From Chrysomallon squamiferum (Eukaryota > Mollusca > Gastropoda > Neomphalida > Peltospiridae): 64,000 nucleotides of DNA. Numbering within the stretch: position 1 is the first letter of the stretch; each line of letters opens with the position of its first letter. Shown one piece after another: positions 25,206-38,612 of this stretch. The stretch spans positions 1,028,952-1,092,951 of the forward strand of contig CM022665.1 of assembly GCA_012295275.1 (NCBI GenBank), read 5' to 3'. The notes under the pieces are model-generated. The model had not been told where the DNA came from. It saw nothing but the letters and a program-made list of their open reading frames with translations, and searched no databases. Made by a program: the position numbers and the translations under genes.

Positions 25206-27720
25206 GTCTCAGAGTTGCTACATAAAAAAAATCAGAGAAACCTAAAATCCATTTAAACCGAATTATAGCTGATAGCCTAATGCGATGAACTAAAGTTCGC
25301 TGAAAGATATCTTTGTCGAGTAAAACAATTTAAATGTTCAAGAAAGTTTTGAAAATAGAATTCAAATATTAAATAAAATTAATAAAAAACAAAAACAAAA
25401 TAAATAGAAAAATAAATTAATAGCAATAAATATAATGCAAAATATTGTTATTGCTTTGTATTTTTTCTTACTAATTTTTTTCTGATTTTCTTCTTTTTAC
25501 TAATTCGGCTAGATTATTTTCTTTTATAATTAGTACGAAAGAAAAATGAATCCAGACATCAGAATCAAATAGCCCTCTTGAAAGATGCTACAAGTATGGT
25601 GTTTTTATTTTTTTGTTTATTAGTTCTGTTTTATTTTGTTTTAGTTTTTTTAATTATTTAAAACGACAGTGTTTCTAAAGGAGACTTTCACATATGGCTC
25701 TAATTTCTCTTCTGCACGGAATACAGAGATGTAGTATTGATTTCACAAAAAAATCTAGTCAAAAGTTCACATTTATGTTATTTACGCAGATGATTAAAAC
25801 CCGAGCTGATTTATAGTAGAAAACACAAATTTAAACTGTACATTAAATACTAGAACATGAATAGGAACTTAGGAAGATACGCGAAGTCTGATTTATTTGT
25901 TAACATCAAATAAATAAAAAGAAAAAAAACGCCCAAAACTAAAAAACAAACTTTGCTACTTCGACTCTCTTGAGAATAAACAAAACCTTCCTAAAAGGAT
26001 GTGAAATGACATTTGTTTGAGGTACTCAGTGGGTCATATATCAGTGGCTTTACGGACAGCACCAGGCCTGTAATGCTTTAATAAAGTCTAAAATCAATCA
26101 TTCATCCATTTCTAAAAGGCCAGCGACAGTTCTCGAAATGAATGGCAAACAACAAGTATTCAGGTTTTAAAGTGATGTGTCATTTTGAAATAATTAAAAT
26201 AAAAGTGCCCAAACTTCAGAAAGTAGATAACAGACTAATTTCAAATCCGAATGAATTCAAAAATATTTTTTTCCTGCCAATAACCCGGTTGGCGAAACAT
26301 TACCTGAAGTTATATAATTATCTGAAAAGTGATTTTCTTTTAATTATGTGAGAAACTGTTAAAGACTTTTTTCTGTGGATCGTCATCTCGTGTATCTTGA
26401 TATAAACACAGCAGCATGTCTCAAACCAGTTTAGAAATAAACTTACTGTAAAACTTCCCTCTGAGCTTTGAGATGTTGATGTCAAAGATTCACATGAGTT
26501 TTGGCTTCTGCAATACAATATAACAGCTTCCTCGGGAATAAAACTCAACTTCTCATCTGTGAACTTGCTCATGTTTCTCTTACGAAAATAGCTGATAAAG
26601 CCTAAACAAAATAATCTAATATAAACGGATGACCTTACAACAGATAATTTCTTGTGGTGATGTAACACTTGCAAAACCAGTGCAAAGAGAGCGAGTATAT
26701 ATTTATTACATATATAAAAGATATTCTAAAATGTAAAAGTATTGTTGTAGTTCGGTCATATTTGCATTTGGAAAATTTCAACAAGGTAAAAGAAATGTAA
26801 TCTGTTATAATGATATGACCTAAAATACGATAATGAAATACGAAAATATAAGCGAATCTGTGCGGTCAAATCTGCATTAGGAAACTGTCTAAGTTAAATA
26901 TATTGTACGAAGTTTAAACAGTGTGAGACGTGGCTTCACTTCAAACCTCATTTTGAAGAAAACTATTGAATCTCAAGAGGCGGAGTAGACAGCGTTTTTT
27001 TGTCTGGATGCTGTCTCCATAAATAACATCATTTCGAACATTTCAGATAAGATTTCTATTTTTTTTTAAAACATCACAAGTTAATTAATGAAGCTAAACT
27101 TAGTACTGCAGTATGTGAAGTTTGATATGAGCACTGTCACACAGTTATTAGAATGATGAAAGAAAGTAACTATTCCGATTTCAGTGATCAACTAATTGAG
27201 AGTAAAAAAATTTTTTTCTCAGATAAATATTTAAGTGTTTAATTATATGAATTTGGAATATTCGACTAACTAATGTCTTTATATAAGAATGATTACAAGA
27301 TAGGTATAAATATTCTGCCATTTAAAACGCACTTGTCACTGAGATAATTTCATAGCCAAGAATTTACTACGAATAGCATTTCTATTTACGTCAAACGACA
27401 ATTAACCGATTTTCGAGATTCCGAACTGACAGTTTCCTGTTGATCCCAAAGTACGCACCCAAATTCATCATTTTTCATTATATTTCACATCTCCTGGTAA
27501 AGAATGTGAATTTTGGAACCAACATCGAAATTTAATTCTTCGTAAGTGCCAATATATTCCGTGTTATTTGTGTCCCAGTATGTAATAAATAAATACCTAA
27601 TGAAGGCAGATGATAATGATAGTAATAAGTAAACACAGAGAAAAGACAGAAGCTCAGACAGATACAGAGTGAGAAGAACGGATACTTATGTAGGAATGAA
27701 TAAAGAGACAGATAAGAGAT

Positions 27721-27867
<147 letters not shown>

Positions 27868-28444
27868 CATTCATGTAATCATATCTTTTAAAGATACTAT
27901 TTTACATACTTTTCGATATCTTCAGAATAATTCTCTAAATGTGAGATGTAAAATGTAGTCCAAAACAATGGGTGTTGAAATCAAATAAAATATCACATTT
28001 CTATCATTTAGTTGAAATCTGTGTGTTTAATATATATTTTTTCTGTTACTTATTATTAACCCGGTTAAGGTTCTTGTTGGAAATATTAGACAGTGATACA
28101 AATTGTCACCTACAAATGATAATATAACAGGTATTGGATGTTTTTAAGCTATTGGGAAATTATATATATTTCTATTGATTTATCAGTGTCCATACCTTTC
28201 TTTCAATTAACCTATTTACGTTTCTGATAAACTGTATGTGTATGTGCCTCTGCATGTTTTCATCTTTTCATCCATCCATCATTTAGTCATTCATTTCTGA
28301 AATAATTTTGTTTTCTTCGTTACATCATCTTAAATAATTTACCTTCATCATCTGTATAATTTAATATACGAAAAAACATGATATTTGTTGTAATCTGGGA
28401 ATGGACAAATAAACGATTCACTGATCATGTCACACAGAAACAGC

Positions 28445-28565
28445 CCATGGCAAAGATTGATCCCGAGACTTGGGAAAAGACCCACGAACCATGTAAAATC
28501 TAGCCTGAGATTTTTACATTTATCATTTCATCCAGCCAAATCCTAAGCGTTCTACCATGCTCTTA
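28445..28565 (-). repeat. possible decayed tRNA-derived SINE
   Basis: On the minus strand, ATGGTAGAACGCTTAGG followed about 60 nt later by GGTTCGTGGGTC weakly resembles the A-box and B-box spacing of a tRNA-derived SINE. There is no clear tail or target-site duplication, so this is a weak suggestion only. Confidence 0.2.
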
Positions 28566-29384
28566 TTGTTTTCTTTAAACGTCTTTAATTTATTTATAAT
28601 TCCAAACTGTCTTTATCCATAATGAAAAAAAATATATAACAATTCAAAACCGCAATATCATATAAAATCGCACTGATATACTGGTAAAACTGTACCTAGT
28701 ATTAATGCGATTTCCTCTTTGCTGTGTTGTGAGCTTTCGCTGCTTTCTAATCAGTATTATTAATGACAGGACTTCACAAAACGTCCTCGGAGACTCATTT
28801 CGTGTTAATGTGGAATATTTTGACTCGGCAAGTAACCACAGTTACAACGACTTCTGCCTAGACTTATGCATCTGAATAAAAGTTATACAAAACGAAGGAA
28901 ATAACTGATTTCAGGCATACTTTTCTAATATACTTTTATTTACCACTATTATTTAACGTTTTCACTATCTTGTTCTTCTTTGGTGGTGATTTATTTTGAC
29001 TGTTGTTCTAAGACAGTATAAACACGCACTGAATTTGCACTGCTGTAATAAGTCCACTTTTTCACCAGTGACAGTCTGTCGATAGAATACGACTATTTGT
29101 CATATTCAGGTGGTTTCATGTAATGCATCATTTATAGATTTCTTTAGATATCATTTACTGGAAGTGCAGGAAAAAGGATTTACTGGATAGATATTGAGAA
29201 GGGTGTTTTATATCTTTTGACAGATGTAATGGATATTGATGAGTTTGGCTTGATGAACAAATGTGTTGTGAATTTGTAATCTTAGAAAGATCACAATGTC
29301 TATCTTATTTTATTATTAGATTTGTACTATTCCAATTGTTGTTTATATTTTGTAATTTAGCAATATTCAGCTGTCTTTCTCACT

Positions 29385-30000
29385 GCCTAATCTCTCCCTC
29401 TCTTTTTCTCTCCCCTCTAATCTCTCCCCCCTCTCTCTCTCTCTCCCCTCTAATCTCTCCCTCTCTCTCTCCCCTCTAATCTCTCCCCCTCTCTCTCTCC
29501 CCTCTAATCTCTCCCTCTCTCTCTCCCCTCTAATCTCTCCCCCTCTCTCTCTCCCCTCTAATCTCTCCCTCTCTCTCCCCTCTAATCTCTCCCCTCTCTC
29601 TCCCCATCTAATCTCTCCCCTCTCTCTCTCCCTCTAATCTCTCCCTCTCTCTCTCCCCTCTAATCTCTCCCCCTCTCTCTCTCCCCTCTAATCTCTCCCT
29701 CTCTCTCTCCCCTCTAATCTCTCCCCCTCTCTCTCTCCCCTCTAATCTCTCCCTCTCTCTCTCTCTCTCTCCCCTCTCTCTCTCCCTCTCTCTCCTCTTT
29801 CTCTCTCCCCCTATAATCTCTCCCCCTCTCTCTCTCTCCCCTCTAATCTCTCCCCCTCTCTCTCTCTCCCTCTAATCTCTCCCTCTTTCTCTCTCTCCCC
29901 TATAATCTCTCCCTCTCTCTCTCTCTCTCCCCTCTAATCTCTCTCTCTCTTTCTCTCCCCTCTAATCTCTCCCTCTCTCTCTCCCCTCTAATTTCTTTTC
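29385..30000 (+). repeat. pyrimidine-rich minisatellite
   Basis: About 600 bp of tandem units built on CTCTAATCTCTCC followed by a variable (CT)n and CCCC, unit length roughly 24-27 bp, with some 20 or more copies. The strand is almost entirely C and T except for the periodic AA of TAAT. The minus strand is a matching polypurine. Confidence 0.9.
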
Positions 30001-32009
30001 CACTCTAGCTCCTTTTCTCTCTTTCTCTCACAGGCATTTATTTCCTCTTTTTTTTCTCTTTGTTTTTTCATCTTTGTGATTTGATATAGATTTCAATTCG
30101 GCTAAAAAATAAATTCATTATTTTTTATTTAAGGAAAGAAGTTTAATATATATATTAAAAAAGTAATAATAACAAAAAACTGAAATTAGAATGGAACGGA
30201 AGTAAACGGCAAACAATTGTTCTGGAATTAAATTACCATCATCAACTTCAGGACAAAGAAACACATTGTAAGATGAGATAAAAAATAGAATTATTTTTCA
30301 ATGCATATCCTGGTCTTTGTCATGGAAGAGTGAGCTTTAAGCAATCATGAGTACAAATAATTTCATAAAAAGAAGCTCATATTTCAGTCCATTTATTTCA
30401 GCCATTATCTGTGAAGAGAATACTAAATATTTAAAATTTGTCATCAGTCTCTGAGGATTGCCAAACGCCAGCCACGATACATTTAAGAAGAAACATATAT
30501 GCATATATGCACGTCTTCCTCTTGTTTTGAATTTCCGCTTCTAAACAGATTCGGACAAATCGATTAGATTCTTATATCTTTAAGCATTTAGAAGAAGAAA
30601 AGAAAATATACAAGATTAAAAATGTAACATTCCAGTATGGAGATCGCACTGATTGTATTAATTTCATTTGAACCACTGAACTGGATATAAGAACATAACA
30701 TATAACGAACCTTGAATTTGTAGTAATACAGTCTACAGAATATTATACAAACTATAACCTTGACAATTGATCGGAACCAAGTTCACAATAAATGTCAGTG
30801 TTCCTGAGATAAGGAACATCAAGCAATGAATTTTATCTTGGTTGGTAAACATTAAAATATTGCCCAGCGGCTAGAATCTGTAGGCATGCCTTCTGATCTT
30901 TGATATTAGTAATGTCTTTTATTAAACAAAGCACAAGAACGTTCCAATAAAGAATCTGTTTTTACAACAGATGGATGTTAAGATTTAGTGTTATAAAACG
31001 TAATATTACTGTTTATTTTGTTTAAGTGTTATATTATATCTATATTCTTCGAAGCGAAAAATGGATCATATATCTAAAATACTATCGTCATCATCATTAA
31101 TTATGTTGATGTAGATGATGATGATAATAAATACTTGAAGGAATAATATGTTTTAAAGTGAAGGTCTTTCAAACAGTTTTTATTTTGAGTGTTGATGTTC
31201 TTCAAAATAATATCATCCTTTGACTGCTGAATGGACAAGAATGGCTAGAATAAACATTTCATGTTACTTACTTAGTAACTACAACCTTCTTCATCAGTTT
31301 AATCGCTTTATCGCAATTATAAAAACTTTAAATTAATCAGATCATAATACATGTATTTATAAATAGAACATGATAGAAACATGAGATCAGGGCTTCTTCA
31401 TACTCATTTTATTAAATTATTTTACGACAAAAAACAAAAAAGAACATCCATCAAATGTTTCATGTTTATTGGATATTAATATGGAAATTTCGGGCCACGA
31501 TAAAATGCCTGAAAGAACGACGCTGAAGAAAAGCTGACAGGAAGTACCTGTAAGGACATAACGTATAAAATATGAACAAAATTACTAAGCAAAGCTTTCG
31601 CAATGCTTTGCCAGACAAGCGGTCTCTGATATTTACAAGTTTTTAGAAGATTTGGAGAATGGTATTAAGTAGTTTGATTAATGGAAACATTAAAATTATG
31701 ATCTGCGTTATTTATAATTTCTTTTAAATTTTTCAGCCATAATACTTTATTTCTTTCTTTTTAAAAATCTGTTTAGTGTATTTATATGATACACATTTTG
31801 CTAATTAATAAAGCTGTAAAGCGTAATTAAACGAATAAATACAAAATATAAATAAATAAATAAAACATTTCAAATGGGTTTTCTTAAACTATGCCTTGTT
31901 CTATATATATCCAAATCATCGAGCCTTAAAATGAAGCTGAAAAATAAATGAGCAATGTCAATTATCTGAATGTTTTAATTGGTCCACTCCCATATTGTTC
32001 GGAATTAAA

Positions 32010-32030
32010 GATTTTTTTTTTTTTTTTTTT
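32010..32030 (+). repeat. poly(T) run
   Basis: About 20 consecutive T. Confidence 0.8.
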
Positions 32031-32638
32031 GCAATAATTAACTTTATCAGCTTCATATAAAAGCTTTGCTATGTACTGGACCGGAACGCAAATCGTCAAG
32101 AACTAAAATAATTTAAACTGATTCGCTCGTCGTTAGCTGGAGCGTACAGGCCCAGCATTAACCGGCTGAAGAACTTCCTTCCGGTTCATTTATCAGCGAG
32201 TACTAGAGTCTAAGGACTTTTCAAGATTGTCGTTCATTTCGGTACCAGACACTGAAAATGAACTAGTTAAGCTGTGACATGAAAATAAATTTCAATGTTG
32301 CTGAATTAGAAAACGGAGGTGAAGATGGTGCTTGCGACAGTTGTGTGATTAAGGCGATGGAGTGGGTGGTTTTTTGTGTGCTTTTTCTTTTTTGTTACAG
32401 CTTTCCTCTCTCTTTTTGGTGTCATCCTTCTTTTCAACTTAATACCCTCACCTTTCTTTCTTTCTTTCATTTTACCTCTCATTCTCCTTCCCTTTTCCGT
32501 TCTCTCTCTCATACACTCAACCTTTCAGTATTCATTTTTCTTTTCTTTTCTTTTTTTTCTCTCTCAGCCTTTTGTCTTCTTTAATTCTCTTTGTGCAAAT
32601 ATGTATGTTTGTGTTTCGGTGTCTGTGTATCTGTGTAT

Positions 32639-32655
32639 CTGTGTGTGTGTGTGGC

Positions 32656-32744
<89 letters not shown>
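32639..32744 (+). repeat. (GT)n then (GA)n compound microsatellite
   Basis: A short GT tract, then about 84 bp of GA. Open frames on both strands across it are repeat translations. Confidence 0.95.
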
Positions 32745-32747
<3 letters not shown>

Positions 32748-33736
32748 ATTCTTTTTAAACATTAATGCGATTTGTACCATATATGAAAAGTAATGGGATG
32801 TGCTATCTTTTTTATGGAGATATGCATTTTAAAATACTATATACTCTTAAATCATTATCTAACATATCTGATTTATGTTAAAACTGGGATAACTGAAGAT
32901 ATTTTTGTGTTGCTTAGCCCTAAATGCAAACTGCAGCATAAGCATGCAGTAACACACAGTTAATTAGTTTTGTATTTTGTCTCTTTGCTCCACGAGTCAC
33001 TCGCGGAAGCATTAAAAATCCATTTCTTTCTCAACCCAGGGGAAATTTCGCAAAACAAGATTAAATTATCAATGTTCGACTTCTTGGCAGCTTTGTTTTA
33101 TATCGCTGAAAGAAAAAAATCACAGTTTCTGGTATTAAAAAAATAACAAAACAAAAAAAATAATAATAACTTGATATTGTTTTTTTATAAATCTTTTTTA
33201 CTCAGATATTATTTCGTTAAAAAGAGAATGAAGACTGCACAGAAGAAGAAAGAGCATTAATAAAAACAAAATCAGATTTTTTATAATTAATAACAAATAA
33301 AAAAGATTCCTGCCAAATAAGAAGTAGAAGAAGAAAAAAAACATGTCGTGCAAAATGCAGGCCTAAATGCAGGAAATAACTGTTAACACAAAAAACAAGA
33401 GCATATATGAAGGGCGCGATATGTGATTTGACGCTAATAAACAGAAGTCATCATGTCAGGAAAAATAACGAGGTTAAACGAATCAGATTTTCTTTGATTT
33501 GCAAACGTTTTCTTGGTATGAAATGCCAGTTTTAACACTGGATTTCATTTCTGAAAATTATGAGTTTGAAGTTAAGTAGAAGTCTCCAATTATAATTAAG
33601 GAAAGCAAGAAGAAGAAGAAAATAACATTAAAATGGGCTTGGCTACAAATGTGATGACAGTGTGAAAATGTTATTGTTTATATTAATGTTTCAGTAAGCT
33701 GTTCCTTATATATATAAAAAAGAATGTATACGCATA

Positions 33737-33737
<1 letters not shown>

Positions 33738-33771
<34 letters not shown>

Positions 33772-33785
33772 ATATATATATATAC
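33738..33785 (+). repeat. (TATC)n and (TA)n
   Basis: About eight TATC units followed by TA dinucleotides. Confidence 0.9.
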
Positions 33786-33816
33786 ACACATACATACATA
33801 CGAAGGAAATGCACAA

Positions 33817-33934
<118 letters not shown>

Positions 33935-34807
33935 ATTAAACAGATAGTGACATATTTATATAAACTATGTTTTAAATGCATACATTGTTACTGGTTACTA
34001 TGGACAATCAAACATACTTAAGTACAAAGCCTGATACATGTATTATTAATGCAATGCTCAGAAGAAGCATTAATTCATTGGTTAAATTACGCTGAGATTC
34101 GAATCAACAGGCTTGAACTTTGTAATGAACTCCCTCCAAAAAAAAAGACTCTTACCAAAGGGAAATAATTCTGCAACATCCTGCACCTCAGGCAAACTTT
34201 TCTCATTTTTGTTTTTTTAGTTTCTCAGATATAAATGCAGCTTTAAATGGCCCCCGAAAGCTTCCTCCACTTTGGAAGAAGCTTGGGGGCATTCTGTCAC
34301 TGAGATCGATAATCTAACTTACATTTAATATTTTACTGACTTTCTACTGAATACTACATTGTCTACTTTGCCGATACGACGCTGTAAGCCAAAGAAAAAA
34401 AAAAAGTTCTGACAGACAACCTTAAAAATGGAACCAGAATTGATGATTGGAGTATAAACATGAAGGCAAATCTAAGAGAAAGTAAATTATATACTTCTGA
34501 CATTTTAATAAAAGTGTCATTAGTTCGTCGTCTTTTATTATATTTTATGTCTTCGATTAATGCTGACTCCGTCTTCAAAATCTAAAAGCTCTTGAATGCT
34601 TGCCAGAGAGAGTTCGTTGAGTTTAAATAGTTATCAAAATATCTGCGATATCAGACATGATTTCTGTTTTTAACATTATTTACAAAAAATAAACCTCGTA
34701 ATAGTAATATCTAATGGCCACTAAAATATTAGGATATAATTTAGTTGAATTAAATGCCGCAGTTTAGGCTGAAAGGTTTGATCCAGTGGTGTAGCTGAAC
34801 ACTTTGT

Positions 34808-34912
34808 GTTAAACTTGACTGATCTGAGCTGATTTTGTGGAAAGTTATCTCAGAAATGATGTGGACAGGGGTGCAGTTTCGCTGCTTGCATTTGGCGCTA
34901 TTTTCCGTGGAT
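34808..34912 (+). repeat. dispersed repeat, copy A
   Basis: Shares an ordered set of blocks with the reverse complement of 40776-40881: GTTAAACTTGACTGAT, GAGCTGATTTT, AGGGG.GCA.TTTC.CTGC and GGCGCTAT-type. Divergence and small indels point to an old mobile-element fragment. I cannot name the family. Confidence 0.6.
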
Positions 34913-37126
34913 GTTCCCCTGCTTTGATCCTGTAGTGTTTTTGTATTATCTCCTTTTCTATCTCTTTTTTACACTTCATAGAATGTTCAAGTGATAAAAA
35001 TACTGAACGTTGCATAAAAATAAAGACAGAAAAGAAAAGAAAAAAAAAAGAAGAAATAACACATTACCTCCGAAATCGTTGTTGTTGTCATCATTACCAT
35101 TGTCTCATTTTTATTGTTATAATGAAAAGCTAATTTATATAAAGAAGAAATAAGAAGAAGAAAGAGAAAACATTTCAATCATAAAAACCTTTGTATCCCT
35201 TACTGTGGTTTGCTCAATTAAAAGAACATAATATGTATGTTACAGCAGTTCACTGATTTTAAAATAAGAATTTTGCTCATATAAAACATGATTTTAGATC
35301 TCTCGTGAAGCTGTTTATATAACGTTCGGAACATTGTAAGAACGATATTTTTACAAATAAAATAATAAATAAATAAAGTTTTAAAAAAGACAAAAGTAAA
35401 ATCTTATAAATTCATAGCCAACAAAAGACAGATATTGCTCGTTATTATTTACAGGACTGGACTTGGACGTTTATATTCATACATTTAACTTAATCAAACG
35501 AAACACAGTCATTGTCTCTAGCTTTTAGAATAAGAGTAAAATTGTTTTGCTTATCCAAAATCTGTAAATAATTAAATAATTTCGTCTATTTTTAGTTTAG
35601 TAAATACACCCACAGTCCACTAGACTCCAAATATAAAACTAATAGTAACAAGAACCTCTAGCTGACGTAACAATCAGACGTCACCAGTACACCCCCAGAT
35701 TGGTGCTATTGAGAAGAACACAATTACATTGCGCTCCACACCGCAGAAGCAATTTCACTTAATATATAGGACAAATGTTAGCCACTCAAATCGATTAAAA
35801 GCCAACGATCGAAACACTACTTGATCCGTGGCTAGATTGAATATAACCCTCAACAAAGGGGCGAAAATTTTACTTTAAAAAAAAACATTTAATTTAACTT
35901 ATTTAATTTTTTTATTTTTTTTATTTTTTTTTTTCTTTGTTTTTGTCTTATTTTTATTTGGTTTACGGTGGTTTAGTTGTTATTTAGGTGTGGGCTGTTT
36001 GTGTTTCATTCTTCGTTTTGTTAATGTGAAAAGCGTGTGTGGGTGTGGGTGAAATCAGACTTGTTTGTTTGCTTTGTTGTGTTTAAAGTAAGCTAAGCTA
36101 GCACATTATCTGATAATACTATCATCCAATTAACTAATGAGTACTAACTGTTAGAAGAGTTCGCTATCCTATCATCCAAATGATAAGGGAACAAAGCTCA
36201 AACTGCAACGTTTTGCAGTAAATTATTTCCGCGCAACCTCTTATTAATTTAAAAAAAAAATCCCTTTATTGAAAGTGCATCAAAATAATTAAGATAACAA
36301 ATTCGATTTTTACCGATTCATACACAAAAGCAATAACAACAACAATAACTACATGACATTCCTCTAGAGGGATAATACTTATAATTTTATTTATTCCACT
36401 CGGATCTCGCAGTCACTGAAATTCGAAACGTTAAACTCTGGGACACGAATGAGCGCTAGTGAGACCGCTACTTTGCTAGATTTAATAATGTCGACCTCAT
36501 TTGTCTTTGTTGATTGTAAACTGTAATCCACCGCACATTATGCAATAGTCCCCAGTGACATGTCTGCGTCACGAAACCATTTAAGTTCCATTATCTTTGT
36601 TTCCGAATGCTTAGCTTGTTCCACATCGAAAGGATACAGCGGGTTTAGAACTCAATAGATTGTCGAACACGCAAAACCTTTATCTCGCTTCTTTGAGAGC
36701 AATATATTTTGATAGACTGTAGTATCCTTAGCATTAAATGTTTTAATTTAAAATCAGTCTAAGCTCCTTCGTGTTTTAATTAATAGCCGACATATAACAA
36801 TTTATGAATATTCCATGAAGTCGTCATTGACATCAGCAGGTTCTGGGAATAATCAGTTAAATCTCATTTCACATCGTTGTAATATTATTATAGACTGGCG
36901 ATATTTTCTTTGTGCTGAGAGGGATTTTTTGAGTGTAGAATTTCACATAGAATCAGTGTATTTGTGTGGATGTATTTTTTCTTTGTTTCGTGCGTATGCT
37001 TCTACTTGTGGGGTTTGTATTATTTAATCGCACAGGTTAATTTTCCATGAAAGTTTTACAGTATTACTGGTCTAAAACTTTGTTTACCAAATCGTGAACT
37101 TAACTACAACTGAAATGTTTAATTTG

Positions 37127-37127
<1 letters not shown>

Positions 37128-37189
<62 letters not shown>

Positions 37190-37200
37190 TTATTATTATT
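37128..37200 (+). repeat. (ATT)n then (ATTT)n
   Basis: About 45 bp of ATT units followed by ATTT tetranucleotides. Confidence 0.95.
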
Positions 37201-38490
37201 TTTTTGTTTCGCTTGTTTGATTCATTGATTGCTTATTGATATACTGTTTAAATTGCAGTTGTATTTTACAATGCTCTGAATGAGTTCCAGCATACTGACG
37301 ATGAAAAACAAACTGAAACGTGCTCTGACAAAACGTCGCTGAAGATGACATGCCCCTTATTACGACATTCACTCTAGTCGTAACACACCACTACGACGAA
37401 TATGCATCAACATGCAAAATAAGGTGACGCGAAATATGAAAAGCATTAACCGTGGTGTAGGTTGCTCAAACACGATTTTCCCCTTTTCATGTGTTGCAAT
37501 TTTACTCTCCGCAAAGACCGACCATTGAACACGAATATGAAAGCTGTCCATTAAAGAATCGCAGGCTAATGAGACAGTTCGATTTTACTCTTTCCTCCAC
37601 ACGGCTCCGAGCAACGAAAATGAATGTTTGTCAGAACGTCTTTCACTCACTGCTGCTGTTTAATGGCTGTTTTCTCTGTCAAATTACTGAGAAAAAGCTC
37701 CATTATCAAAAAGAATTTCCATGCAGAGGAAAGATACATTTAAAGCTTTTCATGTGAAAATTTCAATTCACTATCTAGAGCGAGAAATATCCACCTCAGG
37801 TACTATGCCAGCATTCAAACAATATTGGACATAAATGTATTTAAAATATTATTAGCTACGTTGTAAAAGTAGTAAATCACACTGATACCAAAACAAACTA
37901 ATGTCGATGATATTCTTTTCCATAGACACAACAAAATAAATACAGTAAAAGAATCATTTCGTTTCAGTCTGTAAATGGTCGGTGGCATAAACTTTCTGAC
38001 TATGCTCCTTTTTCGCCACTGCTTTTTTTTAATGAGTTGCTTGCAGGATATGTTTTAAATAGAAAACGTTACAAAATGTAATAAATATCAGGATATTCTG
38101 ATTGAAAAATATAACATGCTGTTTATGAGAAAGAATCATTTGAAATAAACGTAGGAGAATTTCACAGTACATTAAATTTCAGAAGCAGACATTCAATACG
38201 TGACATTCAAAACAAATTTCTATAACATTAGTCCCAGATAACTGCGCATGACACCAGGTGTGTGTGACTGTTTCTGTGAAATGAGATAACATTACCAGCC
38301 TAACACTGCAAAACCAACGAGAAAGTGAAGATAAAACAATCTGATATTCAAAAATTTAATTGTTGCAATAAGTAATCGATGTTTTGTCGTTGCTGCTTTG
38401 TTTTTTTCTAAATTACGTTTGAGAAATATTAACATGAAATTGTACCAAACTGCTGTTCTTTCTCTTTATCGATGTTTTCTGGCATCATCG

Positions 38491-38492
<2 letters not shown>

Positions 38493-38565
<73 letters not shown>

Positions 38566-38612
38566 GTCTCTCTGTCTGTCTGTCTGTCTGTCTGTGACTG
38601 TCTGTCTGTCTT
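38493..38612 (+). repeat. (CT)n grading into (TCTG)n
   Basis: About 70 bp of CT followed by TCTG units, the same architecture as at 9235-9350. Confidence 0.95.

Noticed and set aside
26318-26674. 118-codon minus-strand frame
   Set aside because: No domain, and the composition is like translated AT-rich DNA. It contains a GTAAGT donor-like site at 26446, so part could be a 5' UTR exon of the peptide gene, but as a protein it is not convincing.
32279-32584. 101-codon frame beginning with a plausible ATG
   Set aside because: After about 35 codons it becomes Phe/Leu/Ser from a pyrimidine-rich stretch running into a microsatellite.
33990-34140. GATTCGAATC resembling a tRNA B-box
   Set aside because: No A-box at the right distance and no cloverleaf could be drawn, so neither a tRNA nor a clear SINE.
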